Below, piece by piece: positions 25,103 through 35,355 of a DNA stretch of 64,000 nucleotides. This DNA comes from Pseudoxanthomonas sp. PXM01 (lineage in GTDB: Bacteria; Pseudomonadota; Gammaproteobacteria; Xanthomonadales; Xanthomonadaceae): contig NZ_JACVAJ010000001.1 of NCBI RefSeq assembly GCF_014851815.1, positions 806,001 through 870,000 of the forward strand. Direction: 5' to 3'. The position numbers and the translations under genes are program-made. The notes beneath the pieces are model-generated. The model was not told the DNA's origin. It ran no database searches and saw only the letters and a program-made list of their open reading frames with translations. Every line of letters starts with the position of its first letter. Position 1 is the first letter of the stretch.

Positions 25103-26445
25103 CAGCGCTTTTCGAACAAGGCAATGGATTCCACATGCGCGGTATGCGGGAACATGTCCATCGCCCCCGCCGACACCAGCGTATAGCCCTGCTCGTTGAC
25201 CAGGTAGCCGGCGTCACGCGCCAGCGAGCCTGGATGGCAGCTGACGTAGACGATACGGTCGAACTGTTTCAGCGGCAGCTGCTGCAGCACCTCGATGGCG
25301 CCCGAGCGCGGCGGATCCAGCAGCAGCTTGTCGAAGCCCTGACGCATCCACGCCGTACCGCGCTGGTCCTGGGTCAGATCGGCCGCATGGAACTGCGCGT
25401 TCGTCAGCGCGTTGCGCTCCGCATTCTCGCGGGCACGGGCCACCAGGCCGGCATCGCCCTCCACGCCGACCACCTCGCCCACCAGGCGCGCCATCGGCAG
25501 CGTGAAGTTGCCGAGGCCGCAGAACAGGTCGAGCACGCGGTCCGTCGCCTGCAGGTCGAGCAGGCCGAAGGTGTGCGCGATCATCTTCTCGTTGAGCGCG
25601 GCGTTGACCTGGATGAAGTCCAGCGGACGGAACGCCAGCGACACGTTCCATGGCGCCAGCGCGAACGCCAGCTGCGGCGCCTCGGGCCACAGCGGATGCA
25701 CGCTTTCCAGCCCGCCCGGCTGCAGGAAGATGGCGAAGCGGCTGGCCTCGCCGAACGCCACCAGCTTCGCGCGGTCGCTCTCGCTCAAGGGCTGCAGGTG
25801 GCGGAACACCAGCGCGATGCCACTGAAGTCCGCGCTCTCGTCACCGGCGATGAATTCGATCTGCGGGATGTGCTCGCGTGCGTCCAGGCTCTCGACCAGC
25901 GTGGCGAGATCGGCCACCTTGCCACCGATCTCCGGAATGACGGTGTGGCATTCGGACAGATCGGCGACGAAGCGGGGATCCTGCTCGCGGAAGCCGACCA
26001 GCGTCTTGTCCTTCTTGTTGACGCGCCGCACCGAGAAGCGGCCCTTGCGGCGGTATCCCCAGTTGGCACCGGTCAGCGACGGAAGCACCGTGCCGGGCGT
26101 GACGTGGCCGATGCGCTCCAGGTTCTCCAGCAGCACGCGCTGCTTGGCCTCGATCTGACGCGCCTCATCCAGATGCTGCAGCACGCAGCCGCCGCAGGTG
26201 CCGAAATGCGGACAGCGCGGCGTGACGCGGTCAGGCGAAGCCTCCAGCACGTCCAGTGTTCTTGCTTCGTCGAAATGGCGGTTCTTGGCGGTCTGTTCGG
26301 CCATCACGCGCTCGCCCGGCAGGGCGCCCGACACGAAGACGGCCTTCCCGTCGCGGCGGGCGACGCCGCGTCCGTCGTGGGTCAGGTCGGTGATGGAAGC
26401 TTCAAACGGGGTCTTGTCGATGCGGGGGGAGCGGGTACGGGCCAC
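25102..26445 (-). CDS. rlmD: 23S rRNA (uracil-1939-C5)-methyltransferase
   Basis: 447 aa. An N-terminal TRAM domain (about 12-75), an iron-sulfur cysteine cluster (CPHFGTCGGC) and a C-terminal SAM-dependent domain are visible. The latter has LDLFCGLGNFTLPMA, LLDPPRSGA and the catalytic-cysteine segment YVSCHPGSLARD. It methylates uridine in 23S rRNA. It heads the five-gene overlapping run ending in mtnP. Confidence 0.96.
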   Translation of the reverse strand: MARTRSPRIDKTPFEASITDLTHDGRGVARRDGKAVFVSGALPGERVMAEQTAKNRHFDEARTLDVLEASPDRVTPRCPHFGTCGGCVLQHLDEARQIEAKQRVLLENLERIGHVTPGTVLPSLTGANWGYRRKGRFSVRRVNKKDKTLVGFREQDPRFVADLSECHTVIPEIGGKVADLATLVESLDAREHIPQIEFIAGDESADFSGIALVFRHLQPLSESDRAKLVAFGEASRFAIFLQPGGLESVHPLWPEAPQLAFALAPWNVSLAFRPLDFIQVNAALNEKMIAHTFGLLDLQATDRVLDLFCGLGNFTLPMARLVGEVVGVEGDAGLVARARENAERNALTNAQFHAADLTQDQRGTAWMRQGFDKLLLDPPRSGAIEVLQQLPLKQFDRIVYVSCHPGSLARDAGYLVNEQGYTLVSAGAMDMFPHTAHVESIALFEKR

Positions 26446-26547
26446 GTGGCGTCAGGCTGCGTGTCTTTGGCGGGGCGGCATTGTCGCATGGCCGCCGGTC
26501 GCGCCTGCTGGCGCTAAGATGGCACCAGTCCGCAGGAAGCACGGCCA

Positions 26548-27240
26548 ATGTCCCCCACTCCAGGCACGATGCCTTCGATACTGCTGGTGGAGGACGACGC
26601 GGTCAGTGCCCTGTTCCTGTCGGCCGCGCTGGAGACCCTGCCCGCCCACGTGCACGTCGCCGAGGACTGCGCACAGGCATTGGCCGCCACCGGCCCCTTC
26701 GATGCCTGGCTGATCGACGCCAACCTGCCCGACGGCAGTGGGGCCGCGCTGCTGCAGCATCTGCGCATGGGGTGCACCGCCGCGTGCGCGCTGGCGCATA
26801 CCGCCGACACCACGCTCTCGACCCACGAACGCCTTGTGCAGGCAGGTTTCGCCGGTGTCCTGGTCAAACCATTGACGGCCCAGGCCCTGCTGCTTGCGGT
26901 GCGGGCGGCGCTGGGCAGCGATCCGCCATCGGCAAGGCCAGACTGGGATGAAGCCGCCGCGCTCGTCGCCCTCGCGGGAAACCGGGAGCACGTGGCGACG
27001 CTGCGCCAGTTGTTCCTGTCCGAACTGCCGTCCACGCGGAGCGCGTGCCTCGAGGCCTTCGCCCGCGCCGACGACGCGGCGCTGCGCGCCCAGCTCCACC
27101 GACTGCAGGCGAGCTGCGGGTTCGCGGGGGCCGCGGCATTGGCCGAGGTGGCGTCCAACTGGCATGCGGCACCTGCGGACGCCGCCCTGCGCGATGCATT
27201 CGTGGCGGCCAGCGGACGCCTGCTTCCGACGACGGACTGA
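26548..27240 (+). CDS. Response regulator receiver fused to Hpt domain
   Basis: 230 aa signalling protein without an output domain. The receiver (about 10-120) has the acidic pair Glu15/Asp16, phospho-acceptor Asp57 (WLIDANLPDG), Thr85 and Lys107 (VKPL). The histidine phosphotransfer domain (about 135-228) has HRLQASCGFAG with His184 as likely phosphorylation site. Such proteins relay phosphate within a phosphorelay. No sensor kinase is adjacent, so the partner is elsewhere. It converges with recO with 5 nt between the stops and starts about 100 nt from the divergent rlmD gene. Confidence 0.85.
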   Translation: MSPTPGTMPSILLVEDDAVSALFLSAALETLPAHVHVAEDCAQALAATGPFDAWLIDANLPDGSGAALLQHLRMGCTAACALAHTADTTLSTHERLVQAGFAGVLVKPLTAQALLLAVRAALGSDPPSARPDWDEAAALVALAGNREHVATLRQLFLSELPSTRSACLEAFARADDAALRAQLHRLQASCGFAGAAALAEVASNWHAAPADAALRDAFVAASGRLLPTTD

Positions 27241-27245
27241 GGGCG

Positions 27246-27986
27246 TCAGCCGGTCGCGCTTCCGGGACGTTTCAACCGTCCCAGTTCGCCGATCATTTCC
27301 CAGGACTTCAGTCCGCGGGGACCCAGGTGGTGCGCCAGCACAGCGCGCATCGGCATACGCAGGCTGGCCAGATCGTCGGGCGACGGCGGCACGTCTTCGG
27401 CCAGGGCCAGCAAGGCACGACCGGTCGCGGCCTGGCTGCGTTCCTCATGCCCACGGTCGCTGCGCAGGCGACGCGGCCCGTGCTCAGGATCCAGCCGGTA
27501 ACGCGCTGCCGGGTCGATGGACTCGCCGTCGCCATCGCAATCGAGCGCGAAGCCGAAGCCCAACGCTTCGATCAGGTCGCGCTCGAACCGGCGCAAGGAC
27601 CACGCCAGCCCTTCGCGTGCGCGGAGTTGCTCGCGTGTGCGGGCATAGGCATCGAACAGGTCCGGCAGCGGGTCGTGGCGCGGCGCCAGCCGCAGGACGA
27701 GTTCGTTGAGGTAGAACGCGGCCAGCATCGCATCGCCCGCCGGCTGCGGGGCGGCATCGAGCGCTTCCGCGCTGACCAGCCGCGCCAGTTCGCCACGCAG
27801 GTCGCCATCGAGGCGGATAAGCTGCAGGGGCTGCAGGGCGGCGCGCAGGACATGCCTCTTCGGACCTTGCACGCCGCGCGCGATCAGGCCCAACCGGCCC
27901 TGTTCGCGGCCCAGCACTTCGACCAGCAGGCTGGTCTCGCGCCAGGGGCGCGCGTGCAGGACGAAGGCGGTGTCGCTCAGGCGCAT
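27246..27986 (-). CDS. recO: DNA repair protein RecO
   Basis: 246 aa RecFOR-pathway protein that loads RecA at gaps. The N-terminal OB-fold begins [18 protein letters not shown] and includes [13 protein letters not shown] helical C-terminal part follows ([27 protein letters not shown]). Usual length. It is the last gene of the lepA-lepB-DUF4845-rnc-era-recO series, 21 nt after era. Confidence 0.95.
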   Translation of the reverse strand: MRLSDTAFVLHARPWRETSLLVEVLGREQGRLGLIARGVQGPKRHVLRAALQPLQLIRLDGDLRGELARLVSAEALDAAPQPAGDAMLAAFYLNELVLRLAPRHDPLPDLFDAYARTREQLRAREGLAWSLRRFERDLIEALGFGFALDCDGDGESIDPAARYRLDPEHGPRRLRSDRGHEERSQAATGRALLALAEDVPPSPDDLASLRMPMRAVLAHHLGPRGLKSWEMIGELGRLKRPGSATG

Positions 27987-28007
27987 GTGACCGGCGTCGC
28001 CGGCGAC

Positions 28008-28946
28008 TCACTCGTAACCGAAGGCCTTCAGCGCGGTCTCGTCGTCGGACCAGCCTTCGCGCACACGTACCCAGGTTTCCAAGAACACCTTGCGATCGAA
28101 CAGATGCTCCATCTGCTGGCGCGCCTTGCTGCCGATGTCCTTCAGCCGGGCACCGCCCTTGCCGATCACGATAGCCTTCTGGCTCTCGCGCTCCACCCAG
28201 ATCACTGCACCGATACGGGCCAGTTCTCCCTTCGGCGTGACCTCGGTCGTGAAGCTTTCGATCTCGACGGTGGTGGCGTAGGGCAATTCCGCTCCCAACT
28301 GGCGCATAAGCTGCTCGCGGACCAGCTCGGCGGCGAGGAAGCGCTCGCTGCGGTCGGTGATCTCGTCCTCACCGAACATCGGCGGCTGCTCAGGCAACAA
28401 CGCCAGCACGTCCTTCACCAGCGCGTCGAGACCGTTGCGCTTCAAGGCCGACACCGGATGCACGGCGGCGAACTCACGATCCTGCCCGACCTCGGCCAGG
28501 AACGGCAGCATCGCCGCCTTCTCCTTGATCCGGTCGACCTTGTTGACCACCAGCACCACCGGGATGCCGGCATCGCGCAGCACGTTGTAGGCCAGCGTGT
28601 CCTCTTCGTCCCAGCGACCGGCCTCGACAACCATCAGGGCAGCGTCGACTTCCTCCAGCGCGCCGCGCGCGGCGCGGTTCATCACCCGGCTCATCGCCGA
28701 GGCGGAGAACTTGCCTTGCTGCTTGTGCAGGCCGGGCGTGTCGACCAGCACGATCTGGCCCGCGGGTCGATCCTTGCCCGCCGCAAACGTCGCGATGCCG
28801 AGCAGGCGGTGACGCGTGGTCTGCGGGCGGTTGGAGGTGATGCTGACCTTGGCGCCCACCAGGGCATTGGTCAGGGTGGATTTGCCCACGTTGGGGCGGC
28901 CGATGACGGCAACGCTGCCGCTGCGATGGGACGAAGACTGGCTCAC
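28008..28946 (-). CDS. era: GTPase Era
   Basis: 312 aa essential GTPase for 30S ribosome assembly. G1 (GRPNVGKST), G3 (DTPGLH) and G4 (NKVD) are intact. The C-terminal KH domain has [13 protein letters not shown], which binds the 3' end of 16S rRNA. The GTG start giving [10 protein letters not shown] places the G1 motif at the usual distance; an upstream start would overlap rnc. It follows rnc by 10 nt. Confidence 0.95.
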   Translation of the reverse strand: MSQSSSHRSGSVAVIGRPNVGKSTLTNALVGAKVSITSNRPQTTRHRLLGIATFAAGKDRPAGQIVLVDTPGLHKQQGKFSASAMSRVMNRAARGALEEVDAALMVVEAGRWDEEDTLAYNVLRDAGIPVVLVVNKVDRIKEKAAMLPFLAEVGQDREFAAVHPVSALKRNGLDALVKDVLALLPEQPPMFGEDEITDRSERFLAAELVREQLMRQLGAELPYATTVEIESFTTEVTPKGELARIGAVIWVERESQKAIVIGKGGARLKDIGSKARQQMEHLFDRKVFLETWVRVREGWSDDETALKAFGYE

Positions 28947-28956
28947 GGGGCGGTAC

Positions 28957-29619
28957 TCACTTCGAAATGTCGAGCTTGTCGAGCAGCGCCGCGGCGGCGA
29001 CCTGCTCGGCATTGCGGCGCGACGTGCCCTCGCCGTCCGCCGTCAACGGTGGATCCAGCGTGGTACAGCGCGCGAGGAAAAGTTTGGCGTGGTCGTCGCC
29101 GCTCTCGGAGACCAGTTCATAGACAGGCAGCGCACGCTGCCGGCCCTGCAACCACTCCTGCAACCGCGTCTTGGCATCCTTCTCGGGCCGTCCGACCGGC
29201 AGTGCGGCCAACGACGCCTCGAACCAGGGCATCACCACGCTGCGGCACGCCTCGAAGCCGGCGTCGATGTAGATGGCGGCCACGATCGCCTCCAGCGCAT
29301 CGGCGAGGATCGAGTCGCGGCGATGGCCACCGGACTTCATTTCGCCCGGGCCCATCGTCAGGCGTTCGCCCAGCTGCAACTGGCGTGCGATGGCCGCCAG
29401 CGACGCTTCGCGCACCAGTTCGGCGCGCGCCCGGGTAAGTGCGCCCTCGTCGGCCTTGGGCCAGCGCTGGAACAGCGTATCCGCGACCAGCAGGTTGACC
29501 ACGCCGTCGCCCAGGAACTCGAGCCGCTCGTTGTGCGGCGCTCCCGCGCTCCGATGCGTCAGGGCCTGTGCAAGCAGGCCCTGGTCGGCGAAGGCATGGC
29601 CGATGCGGTCAACTGCCAA
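28957..29619 (-). CDS. rnc: Ribonuclease III
   Basis: 220 aa double-strand RNA endonuclease for rRNA and mRNA processing. The catalytic signature [19 protein letters not shown] and the second acidic site ([13 protein letters not shown]) are present. The C-terminal double-stranded RNA-binding domain has [10 protein letters not shown] and [14 protein letters not shown] start is used, 4 nt after the DUF4845 stop; no better in-frame start is visible. A rare start codon here could keep expression low. Confidence 0.94.
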   Translation of the reverse strand: MAVDRIGHAFADQGLLAQALTHRSAGAPHNERLEFLGDGVVNLLVADTLFQRWPKADEGALTRARAELVREASLAAIARQLQLGERLTMGPGEMKSGGHRRDSILADALEAIVAAIYIDAGFEACRSVVMPWFEASLAALPVGRPEKDAKTRLQEWLQGRQRALPVYELVSESGDDHAKLFLARCTTLDPPLTADGEGTSRRNAEQVAAAALLDKLDISK

Positions 29620-29623
29620 ACTC

Positions 29624-30001
29624 TCAGTCCGCGCCGTGGCGCGTCAACGCCTGCTCGGCATTGAAATTGCCGACCACGTCGAGATTGCCCACCAGCGGCC
29701 GGCGAACTTCATAACCGACCTTCATGTTCCAGCCACCTTCCATGCGCTCGATCTTTACGTGCGACGGCTTGATGTTGGTGGCGTAGTTGATGTCGAGGCG
29801 ACGAAAGAAGAGCTCATTGATGCGGCCCGGATCCATATCGCCGACGCCCGCCTCGTTGGCCAGTCCCTTCATCGAGGATTTGACCGCGTAGAACTCCTGG
29901 TACATCGGGAACAGGCGCATGGCGATATAGGCGGCGAAGCCGACCACGGCCAGCACGATTACAAAGCTCAACAACGTCATGCCACTCTGATTGCGCTTCA
30001 T
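29624..30001 (-). CDS. DUF4845 membrane protein
   Basis: 125 aa. A short charged N terminus precedes one hydrophobic helix ([20 protein letters not shown]), similar to a type IV prepilin N terminus but lacking a clear processing site. The periplasmic part has KGLANE and [11 protein letters not shown]. This family is regularly found between lepB and rnc in gammaproteobacteria, and its function is unknown. The second of two close ATGs is chosen since GGGGGA lies 6 nt before it. Confidence 0.88.
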   Translation of the reverse strand: MKRNQSGMTLLSFVIVLAVVGFAAYIAMRLFPMYQEFYAVKSSMKGLANEAGVGDMDPGRINELFFRRLDINYATNIKPSHVKIERMEGGWNMKVGYEVRRPLVGNLDVVGNFNAEQALTRHGAD

Positions 30002-30038
30002 TGCCATTCCCCCGTCCGTCCCCGTTAGCGTTGGTTGA

Positions 30039-30848
30039 TCACTCGATCCCGTTGCCGATGCGCGAGGCATCGAAGCCATTCTTGCAGAACCAGCCCTCGC
30101 AGTTCAGCCAGACCAGGAAGGCCTTGCCCCGCAGGTTCTGCTCCGGCAGGAAATGGTAGTCCCAGAACCGGCCGTCCAGGCTGTTGTCGCGGTTGTCGCC
30201 CATCACGAAATAGTGACCCGGCGGCACCACCCAATCGCCCTCGCCACCGCCCGGCGGTGCCAGGCCTACGCTTTCCAGGATGGTGTGCGGCCGTCCAGGC
30301 AGCTCTTCACGCAGCAGCGTCGAGCCGAGCGCCTCGGCGCGGTCCCCGGCGCCCGGGTACTCGCCCAGGGTCTGGTACTTCAGCGGCTGGCCGTTCAGAT
30401 AGACGGTATCGCCGTGGAAGCCGACCTTGTCGCCCGGCAGGCCGATCACGCGCTTGATCCAGTTGTTTTCGGGATCGTGCGGCGGCTTGAACACCACCAC
30501 GTCGCCGCGCGCCGGCTCGCCGATGGCCAGGAACTTCTGGTTGGTGATCGGCAGGCGCAGGCCGTAGGAGAACTTGTTGACCAGGATGAAGTCGCCGATC
30601 AGCAGGTTCGGCATCATCGAGCTGGACGGGATCTTGTAGGGCTCGGCGATGAAGCTCCGCAGCACCAGCACCACGGCCAGCACCGGAAAGAAGGCGCGCG
30701 AGTAGTCGACCAGCACCGGCTCCTCGTCCAGCAGGCCGCCCTTGGCCTTGCGCCGTTTGGCGAAGAACAGCGTGTCGAGCAGCCACACCGCACCGCTGAC
30801 GAGCGTCGCGCCCACCAACAGCGATTCGAACCAGGTCATCAAACTCAT
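30039..30848 (-). CDS. lepB: Signal peptidase I
   Basis: 269 aa inner-membrane serine protease that removes signal peptides. Two N-terminal transmembrane helices (about 8-29 and 53-66) precede catalytic Ser77 (IPSSSMMP) and general-base Lys132 (NWIKRVIGLPGD). The conserved box GHYFVMGDNRDNS is present. AAGGAA lies 7 nt before the ATG. It follows lepA by 66 nt, the classical lepA-lepB order. Confidence 0.96.
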   Translation of the reverse strand: MSLMTWFESLLVGATLVSGAVWLLDTLFFAKRRKAKGGLLDEEPVLVDYSRAFFPVLAVVLVLRSFIAEPYKIPSSSMMPNLLIGDFILVNKFSYGLRLPITNQKFLAIGEPARGDVVVFKPPHDPENNWIKRVIGLPGDKVGFHGDTVYLNGQPLKYQTLGEYPGAGDRAEALGSTLLREELPGRPHTILESVGLAPPGGGEGDWVVPPGHYFVMGDNRDNSLDGRFWDYHFLPEQNLRGKAFLVWLNCEGWFCKNGFDASRIGNGIE

Positions 30849-30914
30849 CGAGCTTCCTTTGGATTGCATCCGGCGACGCGCACCGGGGCGCGCGCCACCC
30901 ACATCGGAACGGAC

Positions 30915-32723
30915 TTACTTGCTGTCCACCTGCAGCACCGCGAGGAAGGCCTCCTGCGGAATCTCCACGCGGCCCACCTGCTTCATCCGCTTCTTGCCCT
31001 CTTTCTGCTTCTCGAGGAGCTTCTTCTTGCGGGTGATGTCGCCACCATAGCACTTGGCCAACACGTTCTTGCGCATCGCCTTGACGGTGCTGCGCGCGAT
31101 GATCTGCGAGCCGACGGCGGCCTGGATGGCCACGTCGAACATCTGCCGCGGGATCAGTTCGCGCATCTTCTCGGTGAGCTCGCGACCGCGCCGGTCGGCG
31201 TGGCTGCGGTGCACGATCAGGCTGAGCGCATCGACCTTGTCGCCGTTGATCAGCGTGTCCAGCCGCACGAACGGACCGGGCTGGAAACGCAGGAACGAGT
31301 AGTCCAGCGAGGCGTAGCCGCGGCTGACCGACTTCAGCTTGTCGAAGAAATCGAGCACCACTTCGGCCATCGGCAGTTCGTAGCTGATCTGCACCTGGCT
31401 GGCCAGGTACTGGATGCCGATCTGCACGCCGCGCTTTTCTTCGCACAGCTTGATGATGGAACCGATGTAGGCTTCCGGCGTCAGGATGTTGGCCCGGATG
31501 ATGGGCTCGCGCACCTCTTCGATCAGGTTGGACTGCGGCAGTTTGGCCGGATTGTCCAGCGAAACCACCGTGCCATCGGTCTTGAGGACTTCATACACAA
31601 CGGTCGGCGCGGTGGTGATCAGGTCCAGGTCGTACTCGCGCTCCAGACGCTCCTGCACGATCTCCATGTGCAGCATGCCGAGGAAGCCGCAGCGGAAGCC
31701 GAAGCCCATCGCCTCGGAGCTTTCCGGTTCGAAGCGCAGCGCGGCGTCGTTCAGGCGCAGCTTTTCCAGCGCCTCGCGCAGCGCCGGGTAGTCCTCGGCG
31801 TTGACCGGGAACAGGCCGGCGAACACGCGCGGCTGCATTTCCTGGAAGCCGGGCAGCGGACCCGGGGCCGGGTCGCCGGCCAGGGTCAGCGTGTCGCCGA
31901 CCGGGGCGCCGTGGACGTCCTTGATCGAGGCGGTGATCCAGCCCACCTCGCCGGCGCCGAGCTTCTTCAGCTCCTTGCGCTTGGGGGTGAACACGCCGAC
32001 CTTGTCCACTTCGTGGGTGCGGCCGGTGGACATCACCAGGATCTTGCTCTTCGGGCCGATCTCGCCCTGCATCACGCGCACCAGCGAGACCACGCCCAGG
32101 TAGTTGTCGAACCACGAGTCGATGATCAGCGCCTGCAGCTTGTCGGTGTCGCGCGGCTGCGGCGGCGGGATGCGCTGGACAATGGCTTCCAGCACCAGAT
32201 CGACGTTGAGACCGGTCTTGGCGCTGACCGCCACGGCGTCGTCGGCATCGATGCCGATGACGGCCTCGATCTCGGCCTTGGCGCGGTCGGTGTCGGCGGT
32301 CGGCAAGTCGATCTTGTTCAGCACCGGCACCACTTCCAGACCCTGCTCCACCGCGGTGTAGCAGTTGGCGACGGACTGGGCTTCCACGCCCTGGGCGGCA
32401 TCGACCACCAGCAGCGCGCCTTCGCAGGCAGCCAGCGAGCGGCTGACTTCATAGGAGAAGTCGACGTGACCCGGAGTGTCGATGAAGTTGAGCTGGTAGA
32501 CCTGCCCGTCCTTCGCCTTGTACGGCAGGGACACGGACTGGGCCTTGATGGTGATGCCGCGCTCGCGCTCGATCGGGTTCGAGTCGAGCACCTGCGCTTC
32601 CATCTCACGGGCCTCGAGGCCACCACAGAGCTGGATGATGCGGTCGGCCAGGGTCGATTTGCCGTGGTCGACGTGCGCGATGATGGAGAAGTTGCGGATA
32701 TTCCGCATGGAATCAGAAGACAT
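30915..32723 (-). CDS. lepA: Elongation factor 4 (LepA)
   Basis: 602 aa translational GTPase that acts on stalled or mispositioned ribosomes. G1 (AHVDHGKST), G3 (DTPGHVDF) and G4 (NKID) are intact. EF-G-like domains follow and then the LepA-specific C terminus with [20 protein letters not shown]. It starts the lepA-lepB-DUF4845-rnc-era-recO series. A second ATG (MRNIRNF) five codons in is also possible. Confidence 0.97.
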   Translation of the reverse strand: MSSDSMRNIRNFSIIAHVDHGKSTLADRIIQLCGGLEAREMEAQVLDSNPIERERGITIKAQSVSLPYKAKDGQVYQLNFIDTPGHVDFSYEVSRSLAACEGALLVVDAAQGVEAQSVANCYTAVEQGLEVVPVLNKIDLPTADTDRAKAEIEAVIGIDADDAVAVSAKTGLNVDLVLEAIVQRIPPPQPRDTDKLQALIIDSWFDNYLGVVSLVRVMQGEIGPKSKILVMSTGRTHEVDKVGVFTPKRKELKKLGAGEVGWITASIKDVHGAPVGDTLTLAGDPAPGPLPGFQEMQPRVFAGLFPVNAEDYPALREALEKLRLNDAALRFEPESSEAMGFGFRCGFLGMLHMEIVQERLEREYDLDLITTAPTVVYEVLKTDGTVVSLDNPAKLPQSNLIEEVREPIIRANILTPEAYIGSIIKLCEEKRGVQIGIQYLASQVQISYELPMAEVVLDFFDKLKSVSRGYASLDYSFLRFQPGPFVRLDTLINGDKVDALSLIVHRSHADRRGRELTEKMRELIPRQMFDVAIQAAVGSQIIARSTVKAMRKNVLAKCYGGDITRKKKLLEKQKEGKKRMKQVGRVEIPQEAFLAVLQVDSK

Positions 32724-32820
32724 GGGGGGCGGCGGCCTGTGCCGTCGTCAGGAATAACGGGCGATTATCGCACGGCCGGGGGCCCGACTCGCCCGCCCGG
32801 GCTTCCGAGAGGGCCGGAAA

Positions 32821-32852
32821 CGACATCGCCCCGGCACAGCGGGGCGATGTCG
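32821..32852 (-). terminator. Hairpin downstream of the stress-protease gene
   Basis: Perfect 12-bp arms CGACATCGCCCC / GGGGCGATGTCG around an 8-nt loop, 19 nt after the protease stop. On the minus strand it is followed by TTT only. It probably separates the rpoE operon from lepA. Confidence 0.65.
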
Positions 32853-32871
32853 GACGCGGAACGGGTGTGGA

Positions 32872-34374
32872 TCAGCCCTTCTCGACGGTCACCGCCACAA
32901 AGCGGGTCACGCCCCGGCTGCGGACCAGCAGCATGACCGTGTCGCCGGGCTTGGCGCCCGCCAGTTCGCGGTCCAGCGCCGCGGGGCTGTTCACCTTGTT
33001 GCGGCCGACTTGCAGTATGACCATGCCCGGCGACAGGCCCGCCTCGCGTGCGGCGGCGCTCTCGACGCGACTGACCAGCACGCCGTCACCGGACTCCACC
33101 CCGAGCTGCTTGCGGCTGTTGGCATCCAACGCCTGGCTCTGGATACCCAGCGCATTGCGGCCTGCCGGGGCGGCGGGAGCCTCCGGTGCAGCCGGGGTAC
33201 CACGTGCAACGCCCTCGCCTTCGTCCAGCTCGCTCAAGGTGACCGAGATGTCACGAGGCCTGCCGTCACGCAGCACGCTCAGCGTGACTTTTGTCCCCGG
33301 CGCCATGGCACCGATGATCGGCGGCAGGTCGCTGGAGTCGTTGATCGCACGGCCATTCACCGAGCGGATCACGTCACCCGGACCGACGCCGGCCTTGGCG
33401 GCGGGACTGCCGCTGACCACGTCGTTGACCAACGCGCCGCGGTTGTCCGGCAGATCGAAGCCCTTCATGACGTCCGCGGTGACTGCGCCTACCTGCACGC
33501 CCAGCTGCCCGCGACTCACTCGGCCGGTCGCCTTCAACTGGTCCACCGCACCCATCGCCAGGTCGATCGGGATGGCGAAGCTGATGCCCATGTAGCCGCC
33601 GGACACCGAGAAGATCTGCGAATTGATGCCGACCACTTCGCCGCGCGTGTTGAGCAACGGGCCGCCGGAGTTGCCCTGGTTGATCGCCACGTCGGTCTGG
33701 ATGAACGGCACGTAGCGCTGCTCGGCCGACGCACTGCGGCCGACCGCGCTGACGATGCCGGCGGTGACCGAGTGATCCAGGCCCAGCGGCGAGCCGATCG
33801 CCACCACCCACTGGCCCGGCTTCAGCGTGGCCGAGTTGCCGATCCGCACGGTCGGCAGCCCCTTGGCCTCGACCTTCAGCAGGGCCACGTCGTACTGCTG
33901 GTCGCTGCCGACCACCTTGGCAGTCAGCTCGCGGCGGTCCGGAAGCGTCACCTTGACCTCATCCGCGCCGTCGACGACGTGGTGGTTGGTCAGCACGTAA
34001 CCGTCGGCCGAAATGATGAAACCCGAGCCCATCGACGTGCCGCGGCGCTGCGGCCCCTGCTGGCCCGGACCCGGCATCTGGAAACCGGGCGGCAGCATGC
34101 GGCGGAAGATCTCGGGAATGTCAGCCTCCTCGCTCGCCTGCGCACTGCGCCGCGAACCGACCGTCGCCTCGACGTTGACCACGCCCGGACCCACCTGCTC
34201 CACCAGCTGGGTGAAGTCGGGAAGACCCGTGACCAGTTGCGGTGCGGCGGACTGCGCCACCGCAGGCGTCGCGGACGCGGCAGGCGCTGGCGCTTCGGCC
34301 TGCTGGGCGCAGGCGGCCAGCGGCATGGTGAGCATCAACAGGGCCAACAGGTTGTGACGGGCGTGTGGGGTCAT
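32872..34374 (-). CDS. mucD: DegP/MucD-type periplasmic serine protease
   Basis: 500 aa Do-family protease that clears misfolded envelope proteins. The N terminus has a lipobox-like LAAC (Cys22), so it may be a lipoprotein, unlike E. coli DegP. The triad is His132 (TNHHVV), Asp162 (QYDVALLK) and Ser236 (GNSGGPL). Two PDZ domains follow (about 290-375 and 410-495). Its place after rpoE and rseA matches the rpoE-rseA-mucD operon described in Xanthomonas campestris. A hairpin in the 72-nt gap from rseA may adjust its expression. Confidence 0.93.
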   Translation of the reverse strand: MTPHARHNLLALLMLTMPLAACAQQAEAPAPAASATPAVAQSAAPQLVTGLPDFTQLVEQVGPGVVNVEATVGSRRSAQASEEADIPEIFRRMLPPGFQMPGPGQQGPQRRGTSMGSGFIISADGYVLTNHHVVDGADEVKVTLPDRRELTAKVVGSDQQYDVALLKVEAKGLPTVRIGNSATLKPGQWVVAIGSPLGLDHSVTAGIVSAVGRSASAEQRYVPFIQTDVAINQGNSGGPLLNTRGEVVGINSQIFSVSGGYMGISFAIPIDLAMGAVDQLKATGRVSRGQLGVQVGAVTADVMKGFDLPDNRGALVNDVVSGSPAAKAGVGPGDVIRSVNGRAINDSSDLPPIIGAMAPGTKVTLSVLRDGRPRDISVTLSELDEGEGVARGTPAAPEAPAAPAGRNALGIQSQALDANSRKQLGVESGDGVLVSRVESAAAREAGLSPGMVILQVGRNKVNSPAALDRELAGAKPGDTVMLLVRSRGVTRFVAVTVEKG

Positions 34375-34413
34375 CGAATGCATGCCTCGATAGGAAGTGA
34401 ACCAGGGTGTCGC

Positions 34414-34440
34414 GCGCGTCCGGCACCAGACCGGACGCGC
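34414..34440 (-). terminator. Intercistronic hairpin between rseA and mucD
   Basis: Perfect 10-bp arms GCGCGTCCGG / CCGGACGCGC with a 7-nt loop, just after the rseA stop. No T-tract is present, so it may be an attenuator or RNA-stabilising stem rather than a full terminator. Confidence 0.5.
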
Positions 34441-34446
34441 GGAATA

Positions 34447-35355
34447 TCAGTCGCGCGGGGCGTCGACGGGAGCCGCGGCCGGCGCACTGGCGGGCAGGCG
34501 GGGCTCGAAGGGATAGAACGTCCGGGCAGCAGAATCCGAGCTGTAACCCGTGACCAGGCCGCCACTGGCCGACGGATAGGCCGACAGCGCGGAGCGCGGC
34601 CAGGGACGGGAGGCCACGGCATTGGCTTCCGGGGCACGATGCGAGAACGGATTGGATGCCGCATGCACAGGCGCAGAGGTCGTCGTTGTGGCAACCGCTT
34701 CCAATGGCGCACCCTGCGTGGTGCCATTCGCGCGCACCGGGGCTTCCGCCCGCGCCACCCGCTGCGCGCTGCGCGCGGCCTGCTGGCTGCGCGTCGCACT
34801 GCGGCGCGCGCTGTCCTGTCGCCGCGGCACGGTCGCCGCGACGGCCACCGCAGCTGCCGCGTACGCTTCTGCGTCGGGAGCCGGACCGGAGGGGGATTCC
34901 GGAAGCATCGCAGGCAACGTGGCCTGTGCCGACGCGACCTGCGTGTCGTCGCTCACCGGGACATCCTGCGGAGACTGCTGGCGCGCCATGAACAACGCCA
35001 CCAGCGCAACGGAAGCGGCCAGCGCACCGCCGCCCCAGCGTGCCAACAGGTTGCGCGGACGCACCGTCTGCGCCTGCGGCGCCGCTAGGGTGTTGGACGT
35101 GGATTCGGCCGCGATCGCCTGCGCCACGCGCTCGGCGAAACCGGCAGGCGCCGGCGCACGGCCCTGGCCGCGCAGCACATCGCCGCATAGCTGCCAACGC
35201 TCCCAGCAACCGGCCAGTTCGTGGTCGTGCTGCAAGCGGCGCAGCAGGAAACGGGCCTCGTCAGCCGGCAGGTCGCCGTCCATCAGGGCGGACAGCTGCT
35301 GGCGGTGGTGGATGTCGAGCTTGTCGATGGTCGGTGTCTCGTTGCGGGCGGTCAT
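34447..35355 (-). CDS. rseA: Sigma-E negative regulator RseA
   Basis: 302 aa anti-sigma factor. The N-terminal cytoplasmic RseA domain (about 14-85) has LSALMDGDLPADEARFLL and CWERWQLCGDVLRG. One transmembrane helix lies at about 107-124 (GGGALAASVALVALFMA), followed by an Ala/Pro-rich periplasmic region. It holds sigma-E at the membrane until cleaved by DegS- and RseP-type proteases. The start overlaps the rpoE stop (ATGA). The periplasmic part is longer than in E. coli, and no rseB gene follows. Confidence 0.92.
   Translation of the reverse strand: MTARNETPTIDKLDIHHRQQLSALMDGDLPADEARFLLRRLQHDHELAGCWERWQLCGDVLRGQGRAPAPAGFAERVAQAIAAESTSNTLAAPQAQTVRPRNLLARWGGGALAASVALVALFMARQQSPQDVPVSDDTQVASAQATLPAMLPESPSGPAPDAEAYAAAAVAVAATVPRRQDSARRSATRSQQAARSAQRVARAEAPVRANGTTQGAPLEAVATTTTSAPVHAASNPFSHRAPEANAVASRPWPRSALSAYPSASGGLVTGYSSDSAARTFYPFEPRLPASAPAAAPVDAPRD

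Noticed and set aside
30153..32936. Very long open frame on the plus strand opposite lepB and lepA
   Set aside because: It is fully antisense to two universal genes with intact motifs; its product is rich in His, Gln, Arg and Leu, as expected of a shadow frame.
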